From contig JANDJZ010001053.1 of NCBI GenBank assembly GCA_027943245.1, positions 1 through 18,366 of the forward strand: a stretch of DNA of 18,366 bases, in the 5' to 3' direction. A program made the translations under genes and the position numbers. The notes beneath the pieces were generated by a model, which was not told the origin of the DNA, did no database searches, and saw only the letters and a list, made by a program, of their open reading frames with translations. Of the stretch, positions 1 through 7,806 are shown in pieces. The first letter of the stretch is position 1. Each line of letters begins with the position of its first letter. This DNA comes from Acanthamoeba sp. SK_2022b (Eukaryota > Discosea > Longamoebia > Acanthamoebidae).

Positions 1-1
1 G

Positions 2-970
2 CCCGAGCGACGCCGGCAGGCCGCCAGCGAACGCAGGCCCAGCCCGCAGGGCCGATTGCCGGCCAAGCGATCCAAGGCGGGCACGACCATCGCCCTGGGC
101 GGCAACGACACCAAGAGGACGACGGCCGAGTACGAGGAGGCGATGCGGGCGCTGAAGGCGCAGTGGCTCGAGGAGTTCCAGCAAGAGGAGGCGGCCAAGG
201 CCAAGGAGATGAAGAGGGCGCGCGAGCTGGAGGACCTCTACCACCTCACCCCGCGCCGCACGTCCACTACTCTCGCTACGCGCGCGGCGACCTCGGTCCA
301 CCCGCGGGCGAGCAAGGCCTCGACGATGGCCGGCGAGGCCGCCAAGTCGAGCGTGGCGTTCGAGGAGCACAAAGCGGCCAAGGAGCGACGAGCACTCAAG
401 GAGGAGAAGGAGGCAGCCAAGCAGGAAAAGAAGCAGAAGAAGAGGGAGAAGAGAGAGAAGAAGAGGGAGAAGAAGATGATGAAGCGAGAGACGAGAGACA
501 TTGCGCAGAGCATGAGCCAGGTGCCCAGCAGGAGGAGGGAGTTGGTGGTCGCACCCCTCGGTGAGGCTCCGACGCCACGAGCCGTCCATGGCGTGGCGCC
601 GATGTCCCTCGCCACGCCCGGCACCCACGCCGGCGTTACGCCGCGGACGGCAAGCGAGCCGACTACTCTCCAGCAGCTGGCGGTTGTCTCGCACTCCACG
701 CCTCAGCTTGCAAGCAAGGGCGACAAGATGAAGACATCATCGAAGAAGAAGAAGAAGCACAGAAAGGAGAAGGAGGAAGAGGGGACCAAGAAGAAAGCCA
801 GGAAGAAAGAGAAGAGCGACAAGAAGTCGAGCCAGGAGAAGAAGGAGCGGAGGAAGAAGAAATCGATGCTACGCGAGAGCAGTCGCCGCGTGTTGCGGAA
901 AGTGTTTGGAGGGCGCGACGATCACGATGGCATCGCCGCCAAGGCTGGTACCAACAGCCAAGAAGAGTAA
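2..970 (+). CDS. Lysine-rich basic protein, 3' end of gene (5' end outside window)
   Basis: The reading frame is open from base 2 and ends at TAA 968-970. The codon at 56 is TTG, so no AUG start lies near it and the gene or its exon begins to the left of the window. The protein is highly charged. Residues encoded around 360-490 are an Ala/Lys/Glu-rich helical stretch, and 720-870 is dominated by short Lys runs separated by Glu and Ser, typical of nuclear or nucleolar localisation segments. The middle (540-700) is Pro/Thr/Ala-rich and probably disordered. No catalytic domain is visible and I do not recognise a family. Convergent with the membrane-protein gene that ends at 1140. Confidence 0.6.
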   Translation, partial: PERRRQAASERRPSPQGRLPAKRSKAGTTIALGGNDTKRTTAEYEEAMRALKAQWLEEFQQEEAAKAKEMKRARELEDLYHLTPRRTSTTLATRAATSVHPRASKASTMAGEAAKSSVAFEEHKAAKERRALKEEKEAAKQEKKQKKREKREKKREKKMMKRETRDIAQSMSQVPSRRRELVVAPLGEAPTPRAVHGVAPMSLATPGTHAGVTPRTASEPTTLQQLAVVSHSTPQLASKGDKMKTSSKKKKKHRKEKEEEGTKKKARKKEKSDKKSSQEKKERRKKKSMLRESSRRVLRKVFGGRDDHDGIAAKAGTNSQEE

Positions 971-1139
971 AGCATAAGCTTCGAAGTGTTGAGCTAAACG
1001 TAGCCTGCGTGTAGTATGCAACGCCTCATCAAAAGGCCTAACAAATATTGTCTTGTTGCCACTGTACATGTAAGGGTTGAAGATGATGAGGCGATGAGGC
1101 GCTGCAATATATATATGCCCCTGTGACTTGAACAGTGCA
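971..1139. other. Convergent 3' flanks
   Basis: Short spacer between the stop codon of the lysine-rich gene (+) and the stop codon of the membrane-protein gene (-). It is more AT-rich than its surroundings, with an alternating AT stretch near 1108-1116, as expected for 3' untranslated sequence of two facing genes. No ORF or RNA gene is seen. Confidence 0.4.
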
Positions 1140-2572
1140 CTATTTGGGCGGCTCCTGGAAGGGGTTGACGTCGCCCTGAGGCATGGTCTCGGCCTGCGTG
1201 AGGTTCGGCCCCGGCATCGGGTAGACGTAGGGGCTGTACACGAAGTTGGGCTGAGGCTGCTGCATCCCCACGGGCGGCACCATCGGTGATGGCGCGAACT
1301 GACAAAGGTACCAGGTTAGCAACATGAAGCCAGAGTAGAAGGTTATATGGCAAAAAAGCGATAGCCGACCGTGGGGCTCGAACCCACGACCACAAGATTA
1401 AGAGTCTTGCGCTCTACCGACTGAGCTAGGACGGCTTCCGTTGCTTCGGACAACCATGGAACAGAAAGAAAAAATTTAGGGGTCTCAGCGCACCTGGGCG
1501 TCGTAGATGTAGGGGCTGGGCTCCTGCGACAGCTTGTCCATGTTGCCTTGCTCGAACTCCTGGAGTGGTCCACGAAGAGCGATACGTCACCGGCGTGTGA
1601 GTAGACAGCTTCGAAACGTAACTGCTTTCGAAGGGACGATAGGCGGAGTAGCGTACTTCGTGCAGGTCAATGTTGACCGAGTTGTCCTCCGGATAGGTCT
1701 GGCCGGCTTCCACAGCGCTGAGCTCGCTCAACGTGACTGTAGCAGGCAGAAAGAGAGATTCAGTCCAGCGGGTTAGTGCACGCGGTGGACTACAAAGTGG
1801 CACAAGGGGAAAGACGACGTGCGTGAAGACATACCATCGTTGCGCGGGTCGAGATGAAGGTACAGGTTGTACGCCAGAGCGATGGTGATGAGCTGTGTGT
1901 CACGCGCAGATAACGCACAATAAGCATACGGTGCAACTACCCCCAAAAAAGATGGTAGCCGACCGTGGGGCTCGAACCCACGACCACAAGATTAAGAGTC
2001 TTGCGCTCTACCGACTGAGCTAGGACGGCTTATGTTGTGGGGGAGGAGAGCAGCAGACATGGGGGCGTGGGCAGTCGCGAGTGTGGGTACCTCCAGGAGC
2101 AGCGAGCAGCCGTCGACGATGATCTCGACCAGGTCCACGGACAGCGTGAGCACCTCTCCGAGAAGTACCAGGAAGAGGCCCAGCGCGGTGAGAGCCATGA
2201 CGATGCACATGACGGCAATGTACTGCAAGCAGATGAAAGCAAGTGAGCAGCTGGCGACCACTTGGCGCACAGCGAGAGGCGCGAAGAAAAGAGAGCATAC
2301 GATGAGCAGAAGGAATCTTTGGCGAGTGCGCGTGGCGGTGAGTCCCAAGAAGAGAACACTCAGCACGACCAACGACCACATCAGTGACGTAAACGAGAGG
2401 TGCAAAACGGCCCACAGGGCGTATGCAATGCGCAGAGCCTGTGCGAGGTGGAAGGAGATTAGCTCAATTCAACTATATCTTGACCGACATGGCTACGTAC
2501 AACTAGAAGAATCAGAATAGCTTGAAGAGCTAGTGATTTTCGTGTATGGTTGCCAGACACCCTGTTGGCCAT
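1140..2572 (-). CDS. Four-helix membrane protein with Pro/Tyr-rich tail and NPF motif; seven exons
   Basis: Exons, in coding order: 2572-2501, 2438-2301, 2222-2091, 1892-1835, 1736-1657, 1559-1494, 1298-1140. All phases agree and give 234 residues. Start is ATG at 2572-2570; the stop is TAG at 1142-1140. Hydrophobic stretches at about residues 13-36, 40-59, 66-90 and 102-125 suggest four membrane helices, with a basic RTRQR loop between helices two and three. The rest is a polar, acidic, then Pro/Tyr/Gln-rich tail, probably cytoplasmic, ending near residue 226-234 with an NPF tripeptide. In other proteins NPF can bind EH-domain endocytic adaptors. The overall shape resembles LAPTM-like tetraspan proteins, but I cannot assign a family. 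Introns 3 and 6 are about 195 bases long and hold tRNA genes; the other introns are 62-98 bases. Confidence 0.72.
1352..1357 (-). terminator. RNA polymerase III terminator for tRNA copy 1
   Basis: Six consecutive T on the minus strand, five bases after the mature tRNA end, form a standard polymerase III termination signal within the host intron. Confidence 0.8.
1363..1435 (-). tRNA. tRNA-Lys (anticodon CUU), copy 1, inside intron 6 of the membrane-protein gene
   Basis: On the minus strand a 73-base cloverleaf is seen. It has a 7-base acceptor stem, a GCUC/GAGC D stem, a CAAGA/UCUUG anticodon stem with loop CUCUUAA, and a GUGGG/CCCAC T stem with loop UUCGAGC. Internal promoter boxes are intact (box A TAGCTCAGTCGG, box B GGTTCGAGCCC). 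The acceptor stem has a U5-U68 mismatch and the base after the stem is U. No intron is present. It lies on the same strand as its host gene and is identical to the copy at 1957-2029. Confidence 0.93.
1945..1950 (-). terminator. RNA polymerase III terminator for tRNA copy 2
   Basis: A run of six T on the minus strand begins six bases downstream of the tRNA 3' end, matching the arrangement at copy 1. Confidence 0.8.
1957..2029 (-). tRNA. tRNA-Lys (anticodon CUU), copy 2, inside intron 3 of the membrane-protein gene
   Basis: Sequence identical over all 73 bases to the copy at 1363-1435, with the same CUU anticodon, A and B boxes, U5-U68 mismatch and trailing U. It sits in the intron between the exons at 2222-2091 and 1892-1835, on the same strand as the host gene. 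Flanking sequence differs from copy 1 beyond the tRNA itself apart from short similarity. Confidence 0.93.
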
Positions 2573-2964
2573 GTTGTTGAGTGTATCAAACGTCTTTTGC
2601 ATTTTGTTGAAGGAAGAAGAGGATATGTAGCAGTGCGGTGATCTTTTGCAGGTGTGTCACAGATAAAGTTGTGGTGCCCTGCGCGACGAGTGAGCGCACC
2701 CGCCTTGTCACTGATCCAAACTACATCCTCTGCGATGCGCGTAGTGCTCACGAGAAGAGTCGGCCAGCTTTCCTCGCCCTCCACTCGTTGCCGTTTTAGT
2801 GAGAGCGTCGACGAAAACGCACAAAATGCAAAAAATAGCCGCGCGCCTCGCGTGCTGTGGTCGCGCCTCGCGTGCTGTGGGCCGAGTCGAGCCTCCCGTC
2901 GAACGCCGTTCGGTACAACTTGACCACCAGTTATTGCGTGGGATAGGTCTGACCGATTACGCGG
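2573..2964. other. Upstream region without a supported gene
   Basis: This follows (in minus-strand terms, precedes) the start codon at 2572 and probably includes the promoter and 5' UTR of the membrane-protein gene. Open frames on both strands lack good starts, domain content and splice logic. A 19-base tandem duplication lies at 2842-2880. Nothing else is recognised. Confidence 0.35.
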
Positions 2965-3006
2965 TTGTGCGTGTGCGTGTATTGTGGGACTGCGCGGAGC
3001 AACAGA

Positions 3007-3302
3007 CCAGGTGCGGAGCTGTTCGAAAAGGCGATCACGTCGCACCTCCAGGCGCTCGAGATCGAGCAGGTGCCGGGCGCCTACAACTGGCCACGGCCAT
3101 GGAGGCCTACGCGGACAAGCTCAAGGGGCGCACCCACGAAGAAAAAGCGACACGCGGACATCTCTTTCGCTTTCGAGGCCCAGATCTGCGAGGGCGCCAA
3201 CGGAGGCCAGCGGAGGCCGGACGACGAAATCGCGCAGAAGCAGAACAAAGTGCGAACGCTCCGGCGGCAGGCCACCGAGTACCGCGAGGTCGCCAACACG
3301 CT
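3007..3302 (+). pseudogene. Decayed coding fragment, helical and charged
   Basis: Protein-like sequence with GC-rich codon third positions switches frame twice. Frame 1 encodes a segment with ELFEKAITSHLQALEIEQ (3019-3072). From about 3090 to 3145 the coding-like frame shifts to one containing MEAYADKLKGRTHEE. From about 3145 to 3300 it returns to frame 1 with DISFAFEAQICEG and DEIAQKQNKVRTLRRQ. There are no good splice sites at the two switches, so indels are likelier than introns. I read it as a remnant of a coiled-coil-like protein gene and do not recognise the family. Alternative: a spliced gene whose introns I failed to see. Confidence 0.35.
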
Positions 3303-3496
3303 AATAGCTCAGCGGTTGAGGATACTCAAATGGATACACATACGCGATAACATCACATCAACAAGCCAAAAGGCGTTCCCCGAGCTTTATAGGATTAAGC
3401 TAAGACGAGGGGCGAGAAGGGGCGCCTGGTCTCCGCGCGGGAAACAAGGCCCGCAAAGCTACGCAGCGCAGGTGATGAAACGCTGTCGGGCGCTGC

Positions 3497-3646
3497 ATGG
3501 AAGTGTATGTCAAGGTGAGGGCGGCATTCACTCTGACCGACAACCAGCCTCAGCGGTACACACCGTCGACGGCCTACCTCATCCCTGCCCGCTTCACCCA
3601 CAAGACCGGTACGAACGAGGGCCCCTCCCCGGAATTCAATGCTTAA
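3497..3646 (+). pseudogene. Short coding-like fragment, 49 codons, unknown family
   Basis: An ATG-to-TAA frame with strongly GC-biased third positions encodes a beta-like sequence that includes VYVKVRAAFTLTDNQP and STAYLIPARFTHKTG. The frame is closed by stops immediately upstream and is not in frame with the fragment at 3007-3302, though it may belong to the same decayed gene. It is too short to be a convincing independent gene. Confidence reflects that it could also be a terminal exon of an unseen gene. Confidence 0.25.
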
Positions 3647-3848
3647 TCGTGGACTGCTTACAGCTCACAACACGTACGCACACCAGCATCAAACATGACC
3701 CACGGGAAGGTGTTCATTCTGGGATCCGAGGGCGTATGGGAATGAGCAGGTGGATCAAGCTGTGACCTCCGGCGTATTCCGCTGGCTGCGCCTGCTTGGG
3801 GATTACGTAACCGGCTTGGGGAGGAACCGACTGCACTATTTGACAAAT

Positions 3849-5086
3849 TTATTGGCTCTGCGTGGCAGAGTTTGGCTCAAACTCGGCCACGAGCTTGTAG
3901 ACGGCGGGGAAGAGTTTATGCAACTGGGTGGCGATGCCGAGTGGAGTGTCACCGTTCATCGATTCCACGTGCACGTTTGCGCCGGCAGACAGCAGGATCT
4001 CCACGATGTCCTCACTCCCGTTCATGATTGCTGCACGCACACAAACGTCAGTCAAGGCCGAGGCACGGGTAACGACTCGTAGGAAAGCCAACCCAAGAAG
4101 AGGGCCGTCGATCCGTCGTTCTTGCGAGCGTTGACATTGCAACGGTACTCCTGGACCAACAGTTTCACCACATCCAAGTGTTTCTGCTGGGTGGCGTAGA
4201 ACAGGGCCGTCGCGCCGCTGCGCCCTCGCGCCTCCACGTCGGCGCTACCATCGATCAGAAGCCGCACCAGGTCCACACGGCCACGTTCGCAGCAGCCCAT
4301 TAGAGGCGTGCTGCCGTCCGCCTCGACGCCCACCGCGTTCACGTTGGCGCCCTCCGATAGCAGGGCCAACACGACGTCGGTGCGACCCTCGAGGCAGGCC
4401 GCGTAGAGGGGAAGCACACCGTCGGGTGTCGATCGAAGAGCGGGAAGGGCGCCGCGCTCGAGCAGCAGGCGCACCATCTCTGCATGGCCGTGCAGGGCCG
4501 CGACGAAGAGAGGCGAGCAGCCCTCCTCCGCAAGGCCTTCCTCAGGCTCAGCCTCGGTCTCTTCAGCTTCTTCGTGATCGCGAGAGCTCGAGGTCTGCCT
4601 TGGATGGCGTCTTGCTCTACGTTCTGCACGCGCGTGACCTTGTGCGTTCGGTCGGTGGGCGTCGAAGATGAAGTTGAGAAGGTCGCTTTGTGCTGTGGTA
4701 GAGGTAGATTGATCTGCTTCTTTCCCCTCGGCCGTTTGGACCATCCTTCTACTTGTTGTTTGCCAGTTCTTCCTTTCGTGATCCTTAAAGAGCGTGCGCA
4801 GGCCTTCCACGTTGCCAGCTTGTGCCAGCCGCATGATCTTTCTTCGAATTTTGTGCATCTCGGCTTCCGCTTCATCTTCATTCGAAGAAGTGGGAGGAGT
4901 TGAAGATGCAACTGCTACCCGTGAGCGGCGAGTGATAACGCGCCCCTTCTCGTCTCTCTCTTCTACACGACCATGCCAAAGCTTGACGAACGATCTACGA
5001 TGGACATAGACAATTGTGATGACGACGGGAGCCCAGCAGAGCCCGCGTGTTAGCCAGGAGGAGGAACCCTCTGTGTTGCCCTCCAT
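3849..5086 (-). CDS. Membrane-anchored ankyrin-repeat protein; two exons
   Basis: Exon 1 is 5086-4093 and exon 2 is 4030-3849. The 62-base intron has donor GTTGGC and acceptor TGCAG, and removing it restores an ankyrin repeat exactly (TALFLAIMNGSEDIVEILL). The product is 391 residues. Start is the first in-frame ATG (5086-5084). Residues 15-28 are hydrophobic (LCWAPVVITIVYV) and followed by basic residues, so a single N-terminal anchor with the rest cytosolic is likely. Residues 50-185 are charged and low in complexity. Five ankyrin repeats plus a partial sixth follow from about residue 190 to the C-terminus, with GHAEMVRLLLERGA, GRTDVVLALLSEGANV and GRVDLVRLLIDGSADV as clear repeats. Ankyrin arrays bind partner proteins; the partner here is unknown. 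Confidence 0.85.
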
Positions 5087-5552
5087 GTTCGGCTCTTGCC
5101 GATTAATCGCTGCTCTCGAAATTGCCAACCACACCGACGCGAATTTCTAAGTAATTGGCATAAACCGCGTAAAGTGACAAGAAAGGCCGCTTCTTTGCAG
5201 GAGGCACGCAGCCACACATACGAGGAACCGACGTGCTGCGGTTGACCGCTGCCCGCAAGCTTGCTGCGGTTGCGTAGTAATTCTACTTGACTCGAGATAA
5301 ATGTCGCCACGGTGTAGCCACGTTGATGTACGCGAGCTGTTTTAGGTTGTGGCCACGAGCGACGGGAATTGGACAAAACCACCTTCGACCAAAGGCAACC
5401 ACACCCAGCCCTGGATGCACAAAGTAGCGGCAAAGTAAAGTTCATTGTCTCTGCGCGCCACCTCCGGGCGAACGAGCAAACAAACGACTAAAGTACATTT
5501 TGGCGAAAGGTGATGGGCGTGTGGTGTGATGATGCGGTGGCAGCGGTACTAC
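5087..5552. other. Gap between two minus-strand genes
   Basis: This should contain the promoter and 5' UTR of the ankyrin gene and the 3' UTR of the LIM gene. One minus-strand ATG frame starts at 5445 and overlaps the ankyrin start in another frame. Its composition is not protein-like; at most it is an upstream ORF. No RNA gene or repeat is seen. Confidence 0.35.
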
Positions 5553-6510
5553 TTAGGCGGTGGGCTGCTCGACTCTGAGCTTCTCGCTTTCGAAGAACTT
5601 CTTCTCGGCCTCGAGCTGCGCCACGGATTGCTCGAGCAGCGCCTTCTCGGCCTCGAGCTGCCTGCGGGCCTCCTCGAACTCCTCCTTCTCCTGTTCAAAC
5701 TGTTGCCGCTCGGCCTCGAACACAGCGAGGTCTTCCGCGAACTGCACTCGGCCGGCGTCCTCGGCGGCAGCGTGCTCGGCCTCGGCCGGCGAGGCACCGC
5801 CGTTGGCCTCAGCTTCAGTAGCGGCCGCAGCAGCGGCGGCCTTTGAATCGGCGAGCTTCTGGGCCAGCGGCGAGGGCGCGTTGGTCTCGGCCACCTGACG
5901 ACGCGGGAACACGGGCGACGAGACCGGAGACACAGGCGCGGACGAGGTCTGACGCATGCTCTGGCTACCGAAACCCAGGCCGCCCTCCTTCTGCCACTTC
6001 ATCTTGGGCTGCTCGCGGCCGAAGCCCTGGTCATAGTTGCCTGTCCAAGAATGTGTGTAAGCTTCCTAATTAAAATAACATTTAAAAAAACACATTTTGG
6101 TTTGGTGCCTGACAACGCCGGAGCTAAGGTAATACAAAGACGAAGGCAAGACGAACATGGTTCGTGACAGGAGAAGGGAAGGAGGGTGTACCCTTGAGCT
6201 TGAAGAGCTGCTTGAAGTGGGTCTTGCAATAGTACTTGCCGGCGAGCGACGCGTAGTTACCCAGCTTGAGAGTACAGTTGCACTCTTCGCACTTCATACA
6301 GGTCTGACGTACGACAGAGAAGAGCACGTCAGCTTCATTTCACCCCATCTTCTTGAGCGACGGAAGATTCCTAATCTCGCGATTAAGATGGGACTCGTGG
6401 CCAAAGCCAAGGTTGGGGCATACCTTGTGGAACGACATACCGTCGGCGTCCATACGCTCCATGGCGTAGACGGTCTTGGCGCAGATAGCACACTTGGCGT
6501 TTCCGTTCAT
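5553..6510 (-). CDS. Single-LIM-domain protein with C-terminal coiled coil; three exons
   Basis: Exons are 6510-6424, 6303-6192 and 6040-5553, phases agree, and the product is 228 residues. An N-terminal LIM double zinc finger is complete. Predicted ligands are C7, C10, H28, C31 for the first zinc and C34, C37, C55, H58 for the second. The first intron falls directly after H28. After the LIM domain come a Gly/Lys linker ([16 protein letters not shown]), a Ser/Pro-rich stretch and an Ala-rich segment. A heptad-like Glu/Gln/Phe-rich coiled coil occupies about residues 165-228 (for example [19 protein letters not shown]). LIM proteins of this small size usually work in actin and adhesion scaffolds; that role is inferred. 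The coiled coil suggests oligomerisation. Confidence 0.88.
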
Positions 6511-6689
6511 GGTTGATGTGTGGAAGGTCAGGTGGAGTGTGCTTGTGCCTTGTTGGGTTTGAATGGCCGACAACCGACCGGAGTGGCCTTTTACTTGCGG
6601 CCGTACATTAGCTCCGGTTGTTGCGCGGCTCGTGCCCGGGTGGGCTTGGTTACGCGCCGGGGCAAACTTTCCTTCGTTTCGCTCTTGAT
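6511..6689. promoter_or_regulatory. Probable LIM-gene promoter and 5' UTR
   Basis: This short stretch lies between the LIM start codon at 6510 and the tentative small gene ending at 6690. It holds no supported ORF and is the only place for the LIM gene's promoter. No motif can be assigned with confidence. Confidence 0.3.
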
Positions 6690-7014
6690 TTAAAAAGGCG
6701 GGCGAGGAAGACGGAGTGGGACACTCAGGCGTTCTATCTGTGTATTGGCACGAAATCGTTCACGTGTCGCTTCCCTCGTGAAGCTGCACCTGTTCCTGAG
6801 CTGTGTCAGTCGCTGAGCCAGTCGGAAAGGAGCACTTTTCTGCAGCGCCTGGCCCAACTGATTCCGCACCACGGAGCGAGTGCACCTCTTCTTTTTGCTT
6901 GGCCGGCGTCACTTACCAAGGCCTCCAGTCACTATGCGAGTGGACACCGCGTTCGAGCGAAGGGAAGGTTCCGGATAGCGCCAACAACCGCTTGGCCGCA
7001 ATGGTCTGCAGCAT
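6690..7014 (-). CDS. Tentative small mitochondrially targeted protein; two exons
   Basis: ATG at 7014-7012 opens an exon to 6917 that ends at an ideal donor (GTAAGT on the minus strand, plus bases 6916-6911). Its peptide, MLQTIAAKRLLALSGTFPSL and on, has the hydrophobic/basic/hydroxylated, acid-poor look of a mitochondrial presequence. A matching acceptor AACAG allows exon 2 at 6789-6690, giving a 65-residue product with TREATRERFRAN and a TAA stop. A neighbouring acceptor six bases further on is equally in frame. No family is recognised; the arginine-rich helix is weakly reminiscent of LYR-type assembly proteins. The donor and presequence are the evidence; exon 2 is uncertain. Confidence 0.33.
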
Positions 7015-7148
7015 GCTGTGCTTGGAGTGGCAAAAATTGCGACCGCGTGCTTGTACTTTTTTGGCAAGGCAAAAGAAAAAAAAGTTAAAGACGAGACAGC
7101 AACGCAAGACTCCTGCTCCACAACATCGAAGCAAGCGTAATAAGGCCA
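7015..7148. promoter_or_regulatory. Possible divergent promoter
   Basis: A 134-base spacer separates two divergent ATGs (7014 on minus, 7149 on plus). It carries A/T-rich tracts around 7055-7090. If both flanking models are right this is a shared promoter. No consensus element is certain. Confidence 0.25.
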
Positions 7149-7806
7149 ATGAGAAAACAAACGGTCATTACGTACAATGTGGAATCTGACTTGCGTGAGC
7201 CTGCCTTTTGGACAACAATAATTATCGGAAACACCACCCTGGCACCGTTCGCAGCATCTTTAGACGAACTTCATGAATCGATAGTTAGCTGCGCCGAAAC
7301 CGCCGAATTACACAACTACACCTTCCAAAGGGGCCAGGTGAGCACGGTCGCATACACCGAGTAAATAACGTCTTTATTGCCACAACACGTTGTTATTTCA
7401 CCTTCAGAAGCTTTGCGCCCAAATGCTTGTGGATGTTGGGGCATCACCCAGAGCTCCCTAGGCTAGACTCGGTCATGTACATCCCTGCACCACCTTTCCG
7501 CCGGTTCGCGCACAATGGTAGCAAGCAATATTTGGTAAGCTTCTTAAAAAACAATAAAAAAGAAGGCAGCCAAAAGAAAGTCGAGAAGAAAATAAAAATC
7601 GGAATATATTTGGCCCCAGCACTGTGCGCCAACACACGAACTGCTCCCTGCCCGCCCAGGACACCTACAGGGCGCTGTTCGTATGCGCGTATAAAGCCGT
7701 TAACTGCTCTTCCAAAATCATCGGCGGTGTCTTGAGACGCAACAACCCACTCTCCCCTACTGCCTCGCCATTCCATCTTCTGCCATCCTCTGCGCTACGC
7801 AATTAG
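7149..7806 (+). CDS. Exons of uncertain partnership: N-terminus of the F-box/WD40 gene, or a separate small gene
   Basis: ATG at 7149 opens exon 7149-7360, which splices (donor GTAAAT, 47-base intron) to 7408-7534, then with a canonical GTAAGC donor to 7660. Phases agree. The encoded text includes NTTLAPFAASLDELHESIVS and SVMYIPAPPFRRFAHNGSKQ. From 7660 two readings exist. Read straight through, the frame stops at TAG 7804-7806 and gives 161 residues, but its last 20 or so codons look like a translated pyrimidine tract. Alternatively a GTATGC donor at 7681 and the TAG acceptor at 7806 form a 126-base intron joining phase 0 to the downstream F-box frame. I favour the second. Codon third positions are less GC-rich than neighbours. 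No family is recognised. Confidence 0.4.

Noticed and set aside
2032..2520. Long plus-strand ATG frame opposite the membrane-protein gene
   Set aside because: It is the antisense shadow of well-supported exons and introns, crosses splice sites and has no protein-like hydrophobic or domain pattern.
2530..3045. Minus-strand open frame of 171 codons
   Set aside because: Composition is not protein-like and it overlaps the well-supported first exon of the membrane protein in another frame.
3300..3370. tRNA-like D-arm string (TAGCTCAGCGGTTGAGGA)
   Set aside because: No matching acceptor stem, anticodon stem or T arm follows, so it is not a tRNA gene.
5050..5445. Minus-strand ATG frame overlapping the ankyrin gene start
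   Set aside because: No domain or coding bias; it ends in another frame inside the ankyrin N-terminus. At most an upstream ORF.
6618..7088. Plus-strand open frame of 156 codons
   Set aside because: It contains no ATG and lies opposite the better-supported minus-strand exon with a GTAAGT donor.
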